Position numbers and translations under genes: made by a program | Part shown: positions 26,121 through 36,093 of the stretch, one piece after another | Position numbering within the stretch: the first letter of the stretch is position 1 | Layout: every line of letters begins with the position of its first letter | NCBI GenBank assembly: GCA_049889815.1 | Contig: JBMHCR010000021.1 | Span: forward strand, 1 to 64,000 | Direction: 5' to 3' | Origin: JBPOFY01 sp049889815 | GTDB taxonomy: Bacteria; Verrucomicrobiota; Verrucomicrobiia; Opitutales; Coraliomargaritaceae | Length of the DNA: 64,000 nt | Notes under the pieces: generated by a model | Told to the model about the DNA's origin: nothing | The model's database searches: none | Seen by the model: only the letters and a program-made list of their open reading frames with translations

Positions 26121-28028
26121 CTACCTGAGTGCTTGGCTAAACTCAAAGACCTGCATCGACAGACTCGAAACATGTCCGCCTGCGTCGGGAAAGCTCAGCT
26201 TAACCTGATTATTCTGCTTCAGTAACTGGTATGGTATTGGGATCTCAATCACACCGAAAAATTGGCCACGAGTGGCCTGATCGTAACCGCGCCAATCGGT
26301 CGGTACCGCCACGGTGCGACCATTGACTTTCAATTCCGGGCGCAGCGAGAGACCGTGCGCACGCCCAAGACCGAGACGAAGCACTGCCTCTCCATGCTTA
26401 GATGATCGATTCACCGCGGGGATCTCGAACTCAATGACAGAATTCGCTTCGATCTTCTGCAGATATGAAGTCGCGTAATATTTCGTTTCAGTAGACGTCT
26501 GATCAATTACCAGTGGAGCACGGAATGAGTATTTCAAAACGGCGGTCGCCGACGCACCTAAGGTAAGACTGGGCAAGGAACCCCTCGTATAATGATCCAG
26601 AACAGGCAGCTTATTTTCATCAGCATAGGAGTGTTTCACTTCAACATGAAGTAGGTCTTGAAAAGCACCGAACAGGTTCAAATCAACCATCTGCTCACCC
26701 GTGTGATCGAGACTGCTGACCATCACGTAGGCATCCGCACCATTTACGTATGCATCGACCTGAATGTCTGGATCCGATGCAATCGTATCGACCCGGGTGC
26801 CAGCGACTCCTTTCCAGAGCTCCCAGAAATTGATGCGTGGTGTATACACCCATGGACCATCGTTGTCCTTCGGTTTTCCATTGAGCTCATCCACATCATA
26901 CAACAAACGCTTGGGATACGGAAATCCATCCTTACGCCCCCACTCTGCCTTAAGCACCATAAATGGGATCGCCTGCAGTATCCGATCCGTTCGCTCCAAT
27001 AGCTGCATCAAAATCGTGGAATACGAACGCACACAGCGCCAAGCTTCATCAGGATGATACGGCAAGCCATTAGCGATACGCAGACAACCGTATTCGGAAA
27101 TGTTAAACGGCTTCACCTCACCCAGCTTGAGCATACTGTAGTGTTCGACCATATCGAGAATCGCCTCTATGTTGCTGCCGCTGCGATACTTACTGTTCAG
27201 GAAGTCTTTATTCTTCAGCGGATTATCATACAAATGCACCGAAAAGAAGTCCATATTCTCACCTGCCTCGTCGATAAACAGACGCCAATTGCGATCCCAA
27301 TGCCCAAAGTTGTGATCTTCATATTGCGGGTGTGCGGCAGTGTATCCACCAATCAATACATCGGGATGTGAATTCCTTACGCGCTCAGCCACCTTGTTGT
27401 GAAACTCTGTGATCTCTTCGTAGGTCGTGTCGTGCTCATGCGCGTGCACAAAAGGCTCATTCACTACTTCTAGCATATAGGGCATCGGATTTCCGCTCGT
27501 GCCACCGGTGCCACAATAGTACGTCAAAAACTGCTCATAGAAATCAGCGAGCGCATCAAAACTACCAATCGCAAAACCATCTCCATTAATAGTGCCGTCT
27601 GGAAACATTTTTGGTTGCCCGCCGATCGTCATCTTGCGCGCGCGATACTCCAGAGCGTGCACCGCTGTGTCCTGCCCATAGATATCACGTTCACGTTTAC
27701 CGACTCCTGCAATGCTCTCGTGATCGCACCAACCAGGCTTCTCAGGATCTTCCGAAGTCCACGACAGTGCTTCCGGCATCGCACCACAGTCACGGCCAAT
27801 ATAGACGTCATAATCGTTCAGAAAAGACGCACGCATTTCCTCCGAATCCCAATCATCTTCGGTAGAGCGCGCATGAATGACCATCCACTTTTCGCGATCA
27901 AATGAGTCTACCCCGCCGACAACGTGGCGCACATTCAAGTTCACATCAACTTGAACCCCATCTCCAGCGAAAGTACCGACTCCACATAGCAAAGTCAGGC
28001 CAATGAAAGTATACTTCAGACGCTTCAT
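26121..28028 (-). CDS. GH86-family agarase/porphyranase-like endo-hydrolase
   Basis: 635-aa secreted enzyme from the ATG at 28028 (signal peptide MKRLKYTFIGLTLL..., cleavage about residue 21). The frame extends 22 codons upstream, but those overlap the preceding gene. Opening GGVDSFDREKWMVIHARS, acid/base Glu in EVVNEPF, nucleophile Glu in NISEYG, then beta modules with YATSYLQ and VPTDWRGYDQA. It groups with the proteins at 11534 and 16967. The start codon is 1 bp from the upstream GH2 stop, so translation is probably coupled. Confidence 0.82.
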   Translation of the reverse strand: MKRLKYTFIGLTLLCGVGTFAGDGVQVDVNLNVRHVVGGVDSFDREKWMVIHARSTEDDWDSEEMRASFLNDYDVYIGRDCGAMPEALSWTSEDPEKPGWCDHESIAGVGKRERDIYGQDTAVHALEYRARKMTIGGQPKMFPDGTINGDGFAIGSFDALADFYEQFLTYYCGTGGTSGNPMPYMLEVVNEPFVHAHEHDTTYEEITEFHNKVAERVRNSHPDVLIGGYTAAHPQYEDHNFGHWDRNWRLFIDEAGENMDFFSVHLYDNPLKNKDFLNSKYRSGSNIEAILDMVEHYSMLKLGEVKPFNISEYGCLRIANGLPYHPDEAWRCVRSYSTILMQLLERTDRILQAIPFMVLKAEWGRKDGFPYPKRLLYDVDELNGKPKDNDGPWVYTPRINFWELWKGVAGTRVDTIASDPDIQVDAYVNGADAYVMVSSLDHTGEQMVDLNLFGAFQDLLHVEVKHSYADENKLPVLDHYTRGSLPSLTLGASATAVLKYSFRAPLVIDQTSTETKYYATSYLQKIEANSVIEFEIPAVNRSSKHGEAVLRLGLGRAHGLSLRPELKVNGRTVAVPTDWRGYDQATRGQFFGVIEIPIPYQLLKQNNQVKLSFPDAGGHVSSLSMQVFEFSQALR

Positions 28029-28029
28029 A

Positions 28030-30540
28030 CTATTGATCTCTAAACTCCTTAACGACAGGCAATGTCTCCCCCCACTGCGCCTCGCCTTTTTCATTCACGA
28101 AACCATCAAAGTAGCGAAGGTAGTTGCTCGATCCAAAGGTGCTGCGTTTCTCGATGGCTTCCGCTCCGATGCGCTTCAGCTCAGGTAGATCCACGGCCTC
28201 ATCAGCTACCAGCATGAGGTAGTGATTTGCTGAGACCACCTCGCCACTGGTATCTGTTACTTCGACATCAATAAAGAACTGCTCACCGAGCTGGCCTTTC
28301 ACTTCGAATTCAATATCCGCATAGACTTGCGAACTATCAGACGCCACATCGCCGAGATCAAGGGTTTCGACAGTGATCGCTTCCTTCGCGGCATTGCGAA
28401 CGATCACCTTAGCGGTGCACGTGGTAAAGGTCTTGTAGAAATCATTCACCATCCAAACCTTTGCTTGAAATGTCTCACCGGGCAACCAGCGGCGCTTTTC
28501 AACCTCGAGACTCACCAGTAGGGGCTGATACGCATTCTTCACAAAATGATACGAGCGCTTTGCCTTCTGGAAGTAGTCAACGATTCCCCACTTCATATCT
28601 GGCGCGAATGTAATGTAATGGCAAATGCAAGTCGCGCTGGTGCGTGGTTTGCGACGCCGAAAATACTCCAGACCATACTGGAAAATCACACCCTGAGACA
28701 GCTGGCTGGCTTCTACGAACTCCTCGATACTTCCTGTAGCCTGAGAACCAACGACCTCGAAGTTAAAGGTGCGTAGCACATCGAAGTCCGTCCAGTGATG
28801 CCCCCAACTCGGTCCTGGAGGCCAGAGCTCACCCAGAGGAATGAACTTCTTAATGCTCTCAACATTCGGGCAGGAAGAAATTGCCAGTTCAGAGACTGCC
28901 GCAAAATCTAGTTCGCGGTAATAGCTCTCCATGTTCTTGCGGCCCTCGCCATAGAACTGACCGTTCGCATGCACACTCTCCTTGGGCTTGTAGCCTAGAT
29001 CGACCGCAACCTCATCGCTCAAAGGAGACACCGGCACATAATGCAGATCGGTATAAGGTTTCACGACCTCGCCAAGCTCCTGCATGAACTGTAAATTGTG
29101 CACCGGATCCGAAGCAGTCATGAGAATCTCTTCACCCCCTTCAAGGATCACCATACATGGATGATTACGTAGCTGCTTTACGACAGTGATCGCATCCTCA
29201 AACACAGCCCTCTTGAACGCCTCATCCGTAGGCAGCGACAAGCTGGCAATTGGTAAAATATCCTGCCACACGGTAATGCCGGCGCGGTTACACAACTCGT
29301 AGAAATATGGAATCTCGGTCGGATGCCATCCGAAGATGCGGAGGTTGTTCAAGTTAGCTTCCTTCGCCATACGAATCAGCTCTTCATACTTATCATCGGT
29401 TGCACGACCAAAGAAAATATCCGGCGGTCCACCCCATGTGCCCGAGCGTAGGAAGTGGCGCTTGCCATTGACCATCACCGTCCACGGATTTTCAACCTCA
29501 TCAGTCGTATAACCGGGATTCATTTCCATTTTAAGTTCACGGATACCAAACAACTCGCGTCGCGCGTCGAGCATCTGATCTTCACCCTGACTCACAATTA
29601 CATTCGCGACATAAAGATTCTGATCCCCCAGATCCCACGGATACCACAACTGCGCATCCTCCACCTGGATCGGTACTCTACAGGTATTGGTCCCAGGTTG
29701 CAGTATCACATCGAGATCGGAAACAAAGACCTCAGATTCAAAGTTCTCACCCCGCACACCGACATTGATAGAGACAGCCTGTTCGGTATTACCCAAATGC
29801 TCTACTTCTACCTGAACGGATACATCGGCTGTGCCATCGTCTTCCTGCTGTGTTTGCACATAGAGATTACTGATTTTCGCAGTATCATAAGCTTCCAAAC
29901 GAACCGGCTTCCAGAGCCCCATCGGCACGACACTCGTCCAATAGTCACCATGCCATGCCGGCTTACGACCTGCAACCTGACTGTAGCGACGTGGCGCAGG
30001 ATGCAAACGCACGGCCAACAGATTACGTCCACGTGGCAACTGATCAAAATGCACCAAATCAGTGATGTCATGTGAGAACGGTGTAAACATACCCTCATGT
30101 GTGCCCATCTTTTTTCCGTTCACAAAAACATCGCAGGCGTAATCGACCCCCTCAAAGCACACTTCGATACGTTTACCCTTCATCTCGTCCCGCACATTGA
30201 AAAAGCGCATATACCACCACTCGTATTCATTCACCCACTTGGCCTTAATACTGTTGCGACCATAGTGCGGATCTTCGATACGCCCAATGCGCCAGAGATC
30301 GGTAAATACATCACCCGGCACCTTCGCCCAAGACCAGTTGAGTGTGTCACCCATATGGTCATGACTGATCTCTGGGAACTTTTCTTCTAAGCCACGCCCA
30401 GGCAGGCACCCTTCTAGTTTCCAGAGGAAACCACTCAGGTCCTCGACTAGCGGTTGCTTGATCCTAGGAACTGGATTAAACTTACCAGTATCCGATTCCT
30501 CGGACACCTCTGAATCTGCCATATAGCCAAATTGCTTCAT
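28030..30540 (-). CDS. GH2 enzyme of the beta-mannosidase-like type, specificity unclear
   Basis: 836 aa, no signal peptide. Layout is N-terminal jelly-roll (VDYACDVFVNGKKMG), Ig-like domain, barrel (about 350-620) and C-terminal beta domains. Instead of the galactosidase GNE motif it has VILEGGEEI (acid/base candidate E470) and VSELAISSCPN (nucleophile candidate E551), the pattern of beta-mannosidase/exo-glucosaminidase-like GH2s. In a galactan locus the true substrate may be an unusual beta-linked sugar; mannose should not be assumed. It heads the operon that continues with GH86 and a sulfatase. Confidence 0.82.
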   Translation of the reverse strand: MKQFGYMADSEVSEESDTGKFNPVPRIKQPLVEDLSGFLWKLEGCLPGRGLEEKFPEISHDHMGDTLNWSWAKVPGDVFTDLWRIGRIEDPHYGRNSIKAKWVNEYEWWYMRFFNVRDEMKGKRIEVCFEGVDYACDVFVNGKKMGTHEGMFTPFSHDITDLVHFDQLPRGRNLLAVRLHPAPRRYSQVAGRKPAWHGDYWTSVVPMGLWKPVRLEAYDTAKISNLYVQTQQEDDGTADVSVQVEVEHLGNTEQAVSINVGVRGENFESEVFVSDLDVILQPGTNTCRVPIQVEDAQLWYPWDLGDQNLYVANVIVSQGEDQMLDARRELFGIRELKMEMNPGYTTDEVENPWTVMVNGKRHFLRSGTWGGPPDIFFGRATDDKYEELIRMAKEANLNNLRIFGWHPTEIPYFYELCNRAGITVWQDILPIASLSLPTDEAFKRAVFEDAITVVKQLRNHPCMVILEGGEEILMTASDPVHNLQFMQELGEVVKPYTDLHYVPVSPLSDEVAVDLGYKPKESVHANGQFYGEGRKNMESYYRELDFAAVSELAISSCPNVESIKKFIPLGELWPPGPSWGHHWTDFDVLRTFNFEVVGSQATGSIEEFVEASQLSQGVIFQYGLEYFRRRKPRTSATCICHYITFAPDMKWGIVDYFQKAKRSYHFVKNAYQPLLVSLEVEKRRWLPGETFQAKVWMVNDFYKTFTTCTAKVIVRNAAKEAITVETLDLGDVASDSSQVYADIEFEVKGQLGEQFFIDVEVTDTSGEVVSANHYLMLVADEAVDLPELKRIGAEAIEKRSTFGSSNYLRYFDGFVNEKGEAQWGETLPVVKEFRDQ

Positions 30541-30757
30541 CGTATAGGGAGTCTGTTATGTTGGTTTAACTAGGATCTGCCTCATAGGTAACACCAAATC
30601 CCTGAAAGCACTAGTGCATTGTTTGTTCGTATTTATTGCAAATAACGCCGCGACGTGGCGACCGTCGCGCGAACAGGTACATGACTGTTATTTAGTTCGA
30701 AAATTATTGGACGCCTCAGACGAACGGTCCTCTCAGCAAGACGCCCCTACCGATCCA
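30541..30757. repeat. REPIN-like intergenic repeat, copy D (eroded), about 30645-30751
   Basis: The gap between the sulfatase at 30758 and the GH2 start holds an eroded copy in the same orientation as copy C. The left part GCGACGTGGCGACCGTCGCG and the right part GACGAACGGTCCTCTC...GCCCCTACC match the ends of the other copies, but both hairpins are imperfect. Confidence 0.5.
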
Positions 30758-32191
30758 CTACAAGTTGCTAATTCCACTCGTACTCTTGATGTGAAACTCC
30801 TTACGAATCATCTGGTAATCAGGCGTGTTGGGGAATACAGGTTCAACATTGTCCGCGTCCCATTTTTTGTAGAGCTTCAGCAGACTGTCGACGGTCTCAG
30901 GGTGCGACTTCGCAAGGTCGTTTTGCTCACCGATATCCTTACTCAGATCAAAGAGCTGCAACTTGCTGGAATCATCAAACGAACCTACAAGCTTCATATC
31001 TCCAGAACGAACAGCCCATTCGCGCCCGTTCCACTGACGCCAATACAACGCATCATGTGGATCAGCCGATTCCCACCCTTTCAAAAACGGGATGACGTTC
31101 ACACCTTCCATCGGCAATCCTGATTGCGCATCACCCCCTGCGAGATCAACTACTGTGCGTGACCAATCAATGGATATGACCGGGCGATCGTAAGTCACAC
31201 CCTTTTCAAGCACACCCGGCCACGATGCCATCATGACGACACGCTCACCCCCTTCATACACGTCAGACTTACCGCCACGCAGCTCACCATTACTGGAGCC
31301 ATTATCAAACCACTCGCTCCACGTCACTGGCTGAGGACCGCCATTGTCACTGAAGAAAACAACCAATGTTTTTTCGCGAATCTCATTCGCATCCAAGGCA
31401 TCGAGAATTTGCCCGACGCCACGATCCATTGAGTAAACCAATGCTGCGTAACCGCGACGCTTCTCGTCCTTAATATGCGAGTGAACCGCCAAATCCTCTT
31501 TGGTCCCCTGCAGAGGACTGTGCGGTGCATTGTAGCCAACATAAAGGAAGAAAGGCTCCTCCGTTTTAGCGTTGAGATCGATAAAATTCACCGCATCTGC
31601 CGTCAGCGCATCTGTCAAATATCCTTCAAAAGTCGCGGGAAGTTTATTCCGAATCAGCCCCGCCTCGTAGTGGATTCCTGATGACAGATCGATTTTGAAG
31701 TAATCGTGTCCCCCATCCAGAAAGCCATAGTAGTAATCAAACCCACGGTTCAATGGATACTGTTTCTTACTTCCACCCAAATGCCATTTCCCGATACCGC
31801 CGGTGTGGTAGCCCGCTTCCTGCAGACGTTTCACAAAAGTCTTTTCATTCGGGTCCAGACCCAGACGCTCGTTGTGCATATCCAAGGCAGGATTCATTTC
31901 GTGTCCAAAGCGCTGCTGGTAGCGACCTGCAAAAAATCCTGCACGTGACGGCCCACAAAAGGAATGCGTCACGTAGCCAGAGGTGAAGTTGATTCCCTCT
32001 TCCGCAAAGCGATCCAGATGCGGTGTTTTGATATCCGTGCAACCATTCACGCCCATATCCGCGTAGCCCATATCATCGACCATGATCACGACCACATTCG
32101 GACGATCCAGTATAAGCGCTTGCTGAGAGGCGACACAGGTTAAAGAAAGCAGAAATGCTGTAGAATAGAAACACTTGGAGATAAAGTTCAT
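30758..32191 (-). CDS. S1-family sulfatase
   Basis: 477 aa from the ATG at 32191 (a GTG two codons earlier is possible). Signal peptide about 1-22. The formylglycine motif is CGPSR (Cys79) in THSFCGPSRAGFFAGRYQQRFG, with VIMVDDMGYADMG, GKWHLGG and FFSDNGGP. The FCGPSRAG...RFGHEMNP block is typical of one S1 branch common in Planctomycetes/Verrucomicrobia and distinct from the other three here. Divergent from the FG-GAP gene at 32288 with a 96-bp shared upstream region. Confidence 0.9.
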   Translation of the reverse strand: MNFISKCFYSTAFLLSLTCVASQQALILDRPNVVVIMVDDMGYADMGVNGCTDIKTPHLDRFAEEGINFTSGYVTHSFCGPSRAGFFAGRYQQRFGHEMNPALDMHNERLGLDPNEKTFVKRLQEAGYHTGGIGKWHLGGSKKQYPLNRGFDYYYGFLDGGHDYFKIDLSSGIHYEAGLIRNKLPATFEGYLTDALTADAVNFIDLNAKTEEPFFLYVGYNAPHSPLQGTKEDLAVHSHIKDEKRRGYAALVYSMDRGVGQILDALDANEIREKTLVVFFSDNGGPQPVTWSEWFDNGSSNGELRGGKSDVYEGGERVVMMASWPGVLEKGVTYDRPVISIDWSRTVVDLAGGDAQSGLPMEGVNVIPFLKGWESADPHDALYWRQWNGREWAVRSGDMKLVGSFDDSSKLQLFDLSKDIGEQNDLAKSHPETVDSLLKLYKKWDADNVEPVFPNTPDYQMIRKEFHIKSTSGISNL

Positions 32192-32228
32192 AAACACGAG
32201 TTCAAAGCGAGCTGGCTCTTTTGGCTAG

Positions 32229-32257
32229 TTACAATTTTATTTTATACCTGATATATT
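32229..32257 (+). promoter_or_regulatory. Possible promoter for the FG-GAP/UnbV gene
   Basis: TTACAA (32229-32234), a 17-base spacer and TATATT (32252-32257, five of six to the -10 consensus) stand 30 bases before the ATG at 32288. The -35 match is weak. Confidence 0.35.
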
Positions 32258-32287
32258 GATAGTTTTTAGGACACCCACCCATAAAAC

Positions 32288-34231
32288 ATGTTCAGAAACC
32301 CTAAAACCACCCTGCTGGCACTCACGTTGACGGGCACTGCTACGTCTCTTAACGCGAATGTAAGCATTTCAGATAAACGTCCTGTATTATTTCATGATCT
32401 GTCCTCAATCGTTGGGCTCATCAATCATCCGGATACAAAATATGGCGGTCCCACTATTGCCGACATCAACAGCGACGGCCGCTACGACATCATCGTGTTC
32501 AATCACAATCAGACACCAGTGATGTATTTTCAGGCAAACGAGGAAGGTGGTTTCGACAGGAAGCAAGACATCTTTGGACTTTCGGACATTCATAGTGTGG
32601 CACCAGGTGACTTCGACCGCGATGGCGACTTGGACACCTTGATCTCACTGGGCGGCGGTAGCGGCACGAATCCTAAACCGCCCCGCATGATGCGTAACGA
32701 TGGCGAAGCGGGCTTTACCAATATTACTGAGCCATCAGGTATTTCCAAACTGGGAGCTCGCGGACGCAGCGTTCGATGGCTAGACCTCGACCTCGACGGC
32801 AACCTCGATTTTATATCGATTAACAAACCTCAGGAGGTCCGCCCCGACTGGCCACGCAACCTGCTCTATCGCGGATTGGGCGACGGTACCTTCGAACATG
32901 CCAAAAACGAGCTTTTTGAGAACCTAGAAGCGGAAAAGTCTATAGTCTCCGACATTGATGATGATCGACGACCAGACCTGCTGACATTCGGACAATGGGA
33001 AAAACTGTCAGTGCTACGTGGTCTCCCTGAAATGCAATTTGAAGATGTCAGCGAACGGGTGTTACCCAAAGCACTGCAGAATCTAAGAGACGTCTTCGCT
33101 ATCGCTCATGCTGACATCGACGGCGATGGCGATATGGATTACTACATTGCGCGCGGCGGCAGCCACTTGAATCTTGTCAACCATTGCTGCGACTATCATC
33201 GACTCGACGTCTCCGTCAATCTAGCCGACAAGATGCAACACAGCCTAACCTTTGCAGGTGATTACAGTCTGCAGCTTTTGGACTTTAGCGTGATGGACCG
33301 CGGCACACGCATGCACGACGGCATGCCGGTATACGTCGGCTCAGATAAACTCAAAATCAATCCCCCCGCTGGTTACCTAAAGTATCTGCGCGCCGATCAA
33401 GCCAAAGGCTTTCCCGAAGAAATGGATAAGACCGGCTGGTATCTGGGGCACCTCGGAAAAGACCAATGGAAACTTTCCTACTTTCAGGAAGCGGACAATC
33501 TGGCATGGAGTGCGCGCGGTTCCATCCTTGGGGTGCATTCTTTTGAAACCGACTGGGTCATGCATGACCCGAATTTACCAGACGTGCTCCTACGCAATGA
33601 TAACGGCGTCTTCACCGACATTTCTTTCCGACTCCCCGAAGAAACGAAACAAAATAGCCGCGGAGTCACACCCGGTGACTTCAACAACGACGGCCTGGTC
33701 GACTTTATGGTCTTCCGCTACGGCACACTCAGTCAGCGAGCACCAGATCTCATCCTGCTCAACCGCGGCGACGATGGATTCGAAACGTTTACCAATCACG
33801 GCGGCACTGACTTAAGTGGTCTAACCCACGGCGACATGGGTATCGCCTTCGACTACGATGGCGACGGTGACATGGATGTCGTGAGTGGCGATGAAAACGG
33901 CTCGTGGAAACTCTTCAGCAATCAGCTAAAAGAACAGAGCTCTGAGATCGCAAGTAGCAACTATTTGCTGATTCGCGTCAACTACTCGGAAAGCGGAATC
34001 GACTCAATTGGCGCCAAGCTCACTTTGACGACAAAGTCTAGTACACAGACTCGAATCATCGGTTCTGGAGGAGCGGCATTTTCGCAGTGTTTACTAAACA
34101 TCGTTCACTTTGGGTTGGGTTCAGAGGCAAGTATAGAGAAACTGACCATTAGTTGGCGGGATGGCAGCGAAGAAGAACTCACTGACATTAAAGCCAACCA
34201 ACAAGTCCAGATCGGCCCTGCTATGCCCTGA
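32288..34231 (+). CDS. Secreted FG-GAP/VCBS-repeat protein with C-terminal ASPIC/UnbV domain
   Basis: 647 aa with signal peptide 1-23 (cleavage after LNA). Several calcium-binding FG-GAP blades are visible: DINSDGRYD, DFDRDGDLD, DLDLDGNLD, DIDGDGDMD, DFNNDGLVD and DYDGDGDMD, implying a beta-propeller. The last ~85 residues (GIDSIGAKLTL...HFGLG...ISWRDG) match the UnbV/ASPIC domain. Such proteins are cell-surface or periplasmic and very common in PVC bacteria; most have no assigned role. Next to a sulfatase it may bind polysaccharide, which is inference. Confidence 0.85.
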   Translation: MFRNPKTTLLALTLTGTATSLNANVSISDKRPVLFHDLSSIVGLINHPDTKYGGPTIADINSDGRYDIIVFNHNQTPVMYFQANEEGGFDRKQDIFGLSDIHSVAPGDFDRDGDLDTLISLGGGSGTNPKPPRMMRNDGEAGFTNITEPSGISKLGARGRSVRWLDLDLDGNLDFISINKPQEVRPDWPRNLLYRGLGDGTFEHAKNELFENLEAEKSIVSDIDDDRRPDLLTFGQWEKLSVLRGLPEMQFEDVSERVLPKALQNLRDVFAIAHADIDGDGDMDYYIARGGSHLNLVNHCCDYHRLDVSVNLADKMQHSLTFAGDYSLQLLDFSVMDRGTRMHDGMPVYVGSDKLKINPPAGYLKYLRADQAKGFPEEMDKTGWYLGHLGKDQWKLSYFQEADNLAWSARGSILGVHSFETDWVMHDPNLPDVLLRNDNGVFTDISFRLPEETKQNSRGVTPGDFNNDGLVDFMVFRYGTLSQRAPDLILLNRGDDGFETFTNHGGTDLSGLTHGDMGIAFDYDGDGDMDVVSGDENGSWKLFSNQLKEQSSEIASSNYLLIRVNYSESGIDSIGAKLTLTTKSSTQTRIIGSGGAAFSQCLLNIVHFGLGSEASIEKLTISWRDGSEEELTDIKANQQVQIGPAMP

Positions 34232-34322
34232 TTAAAAACGGGCAGACCTTTAGCCGATATTCTAAAATAAACGTTTCCATTTCGGAACGAGTTTGAATAC
34301 TCGAACCAATAAAATATCCGAT

Positions 34323-35435
34323 ATGAAAGCGCCTAAAAGACCTCTCCGCAAAGTCACTCGAGCCTTCTTGTTTGGACTGACTGTTTCACTCTTCAGTGCT
34401 CAGGCTGTTCAAGCCGCTAAAGACGGGGCAGCCACTTTAAAAGTGATGCCATGGTCGAACAAAGTACAACAATCCAATTACGGTAAAAACTCATTTCAGC
34501 TTACGAACTCCGGCAGTAAAAACATCGTCGAATTCCGTTTGGATGTAACCCGCGCGCTGTTTCCGGATATCGTATTTGATCCGGAAGGCGTAGCCGGTGA
34601 CAGCGTGGCAAAGGCGTTGCAAATTAATAAGAACGAAGCAACCGGTCTCATCCCTGTTGAGACTGCAGCGCGAAAGCCATATTTGGGTGAAGGTGGCGTG
34701 AAGGGTTACTGGGGGCTTTTGTTAACGTTTGATAGCGCGATTGATGACGGCTTCAATCCCGGTGAGACACTCGGCTTCTCGATCGACATGGATCCCAACT
34801 CCATTGCGGGCACCAAGAAATGGCCGATCGATCAAGATAGTTATCCAGAATGGGATTGTGGCGGAGTGTCCGGCGCAGAGATGATCGGTTCAGTTTTTAC
34901 TGTGACTTTTGAAGATGGCTCACATGCAAGCGGCCAACTCTTTACAACCGTCAATCAAGCAGGCTCACAGGGCCTTGCCATCCAAGAGACACGAGACGCT
35001 ACAGTCCAAGTCAGTGCAAACGGCAAACAAGCGGGAGAAGTTGGCACCTACACGGAGTCGGGGCTTGAGCTTTTCGTTAAAGGCGAAAAGGGACACCAAG
35101 TTCGCGTCGTGCTCGCCAAGGGCTTCATCCAACCCGCAGCGGCTTATGAACACTTCTTACAGAAGCAACTCGAAGCACTCTTAAACGAAGACTTCCCAGC
35201 TAACAATGCAGTCGAACTACAGTTTGCGACTCTGAAAATGACCGGTGAAGCCCTCGATATTTCCAATCGATTCAACCTGAAAAATCTTAAACACTATGCC
35301 TTCAAAGCAGATCCAGAAAAGCCATTCAGTATGGATGACGATAAGCTGCATCTAGCGATTACTGCCGCAGTTATCGACGAAAACGGTATGCCACTTGGTC
35401 CGGTTTCTGAGCCGATCTATCTGACTTACGAATAG
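34323..35435 (+). CDS. Secreted protein of unknown function, 370 aa
   Basis: The ATG at 34323 gives MKAPKRPLRK and a good signal peptide (cleavage after VQA, about residue 31); a TTG at 34293 would add 10 residues. The mature protein has an early segment (VMPWSNKVQQSNYGKNSFQLTNSGSKNI) reading like an Ig-like or carbohydrate-binding beta-sandwich with conserved Asp/Asn. No catalytic motif is recognised. It lies 91 bp after the FG-GAP gene on the same strand, at the right edge of the galactan locus, so a binding role is possible but unsupported. Confidence 0.7.
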   Translation: MKAPKRPLRKVTRAFLFGLTVSLFSAQAVQAAKDGAATLKVMPWSNKVQQSNYGKNSFQLTNSGSKNIVEFRLDVTRALFPDIVFDPEGVAGDSVAKALQINKNEATGLIPVETAARKPYLGEGGVKGYWGLLLTFDSAIDDGFNPGETLGFSIDMDPNSIAGTKKWPIDQDSYPEWDCGGVSGAEMIGSVFTVTFEDGSHASGQLFTTVNQAGSQGLAIQETRDATVQVSANGKQAGEVGTYTESGLELFVKGEKGHQVRVVLAKGFIQPAAAYEHFLQKQLEALLNEDFPANNAVELQFATLKMTGEALDISNRFNLKNLKHYAFKADPEKPFSMDDDKLHLAITAAVIDENGMPLGPVSEPIYLTYE

Positions 35436-35462
35436 TGCTAGGATACCGGCTTGATCAGACTT

Positions 35463-35576
35463 GGTAGGGTCGTCTCGCCGAGACGACCGTTCGCCTATGT
35501 GCTCAGAAAACCTACTGACCTAATACCACGAACGAACTCAACCGCACGACGGTCGCCTCGGCGAGGCGCCCCTACC
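35463..35576. repeat. REPIN-like intergenic repeat, copy B (best preserved)
   Basis: GGTAGGG at the left end and CCCCTACC at the right end, each next to a near-perfect hairpin (GGTCGTCTC/GAGACGACC left; CGCCTCG/CGAGGCG right), with a ~50-base centre. It is in the same orientation as copy A and inverted relative to C. It sits in the 214-bp gap between convergent genes, where the hairpins could also act in transcript ends. Confidence 0.75.
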
Positions 35577-35649
35577 TAAGATATCCAAATCAATCGGTGT
35601 CGGTTTTTTTACCAAGCAACCCGAGAAGATAATCGCAGCTAAAGCACAG

Positions 35650-36093
35650 TCACTCGTGGTGATACTTCGACCCAGAATTGATCGACACAGCGCGGTAGAG
35701 TTGCTCACAGAGGAGCATGCGGGCAATCTCGTGGGTGAACGTTAGTGGCGACAAAGAGAACAGGACATCGGCGCGTTGCTTAACTGCATCGCTAAGGCCG
35801 TAAGCGCCGCCGATTATAAACACTGCTTGCTGTCCTTGCAGATTGAAGAGTTCTTCCGCGAACATCGCGGAGGTGCGCGTTTTTCCTTCTTCTGCCGTTG
35901 CGTAGACTTTGGCGTCACGGCGTTTATCCACAGCTTCGAGTATGCGCTGACCTTCAGATTCGACGTCGCCGTCTTTCAACTCGATAAGCTCGAAGTTGCC
36001 AGACCGTCTCAAGCGCTTGGAAAAGTCGTCGCACAGCTCAGCAAGTGTTTTGTTTTTCATACGGCCGATAGTAATGATTGTATAGCGATACAT
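35650..36093 (-). CDS. rlmH: 23S rRNA (pseudouridine1915-N3)-methyltransferase RlmH
   Basis: 147 aa, SPOUT-fold methyltransferase that methylates pseudouridine 1915 of 23S rRNA in the assembled 70S ribosome. The SAM-binding knot region FIIGGAYGLSDAVK and the C-terminal EQLYRAVSINSGSKYHHE are family-typical, though the final Tyr-His-Lys reads YHHE. Length is slightly below the usual ~155. Cytoplasmic, housekeeping, standing alone. Confidence 0.93.
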   Translation of the reverse strand: MYRYTIITIGRMKNKTLAELCDDFSKRLRRSGNFELIELKDGDVESEGQRILEAVDKRRDAKVYATAEEGKTRTSAMFAEELFNLQGQQAVFIIGGAYGLSDAVKQRADVLFSLSPLTFTHEIARMLLCEQLYRAVSINSGSKYHHE

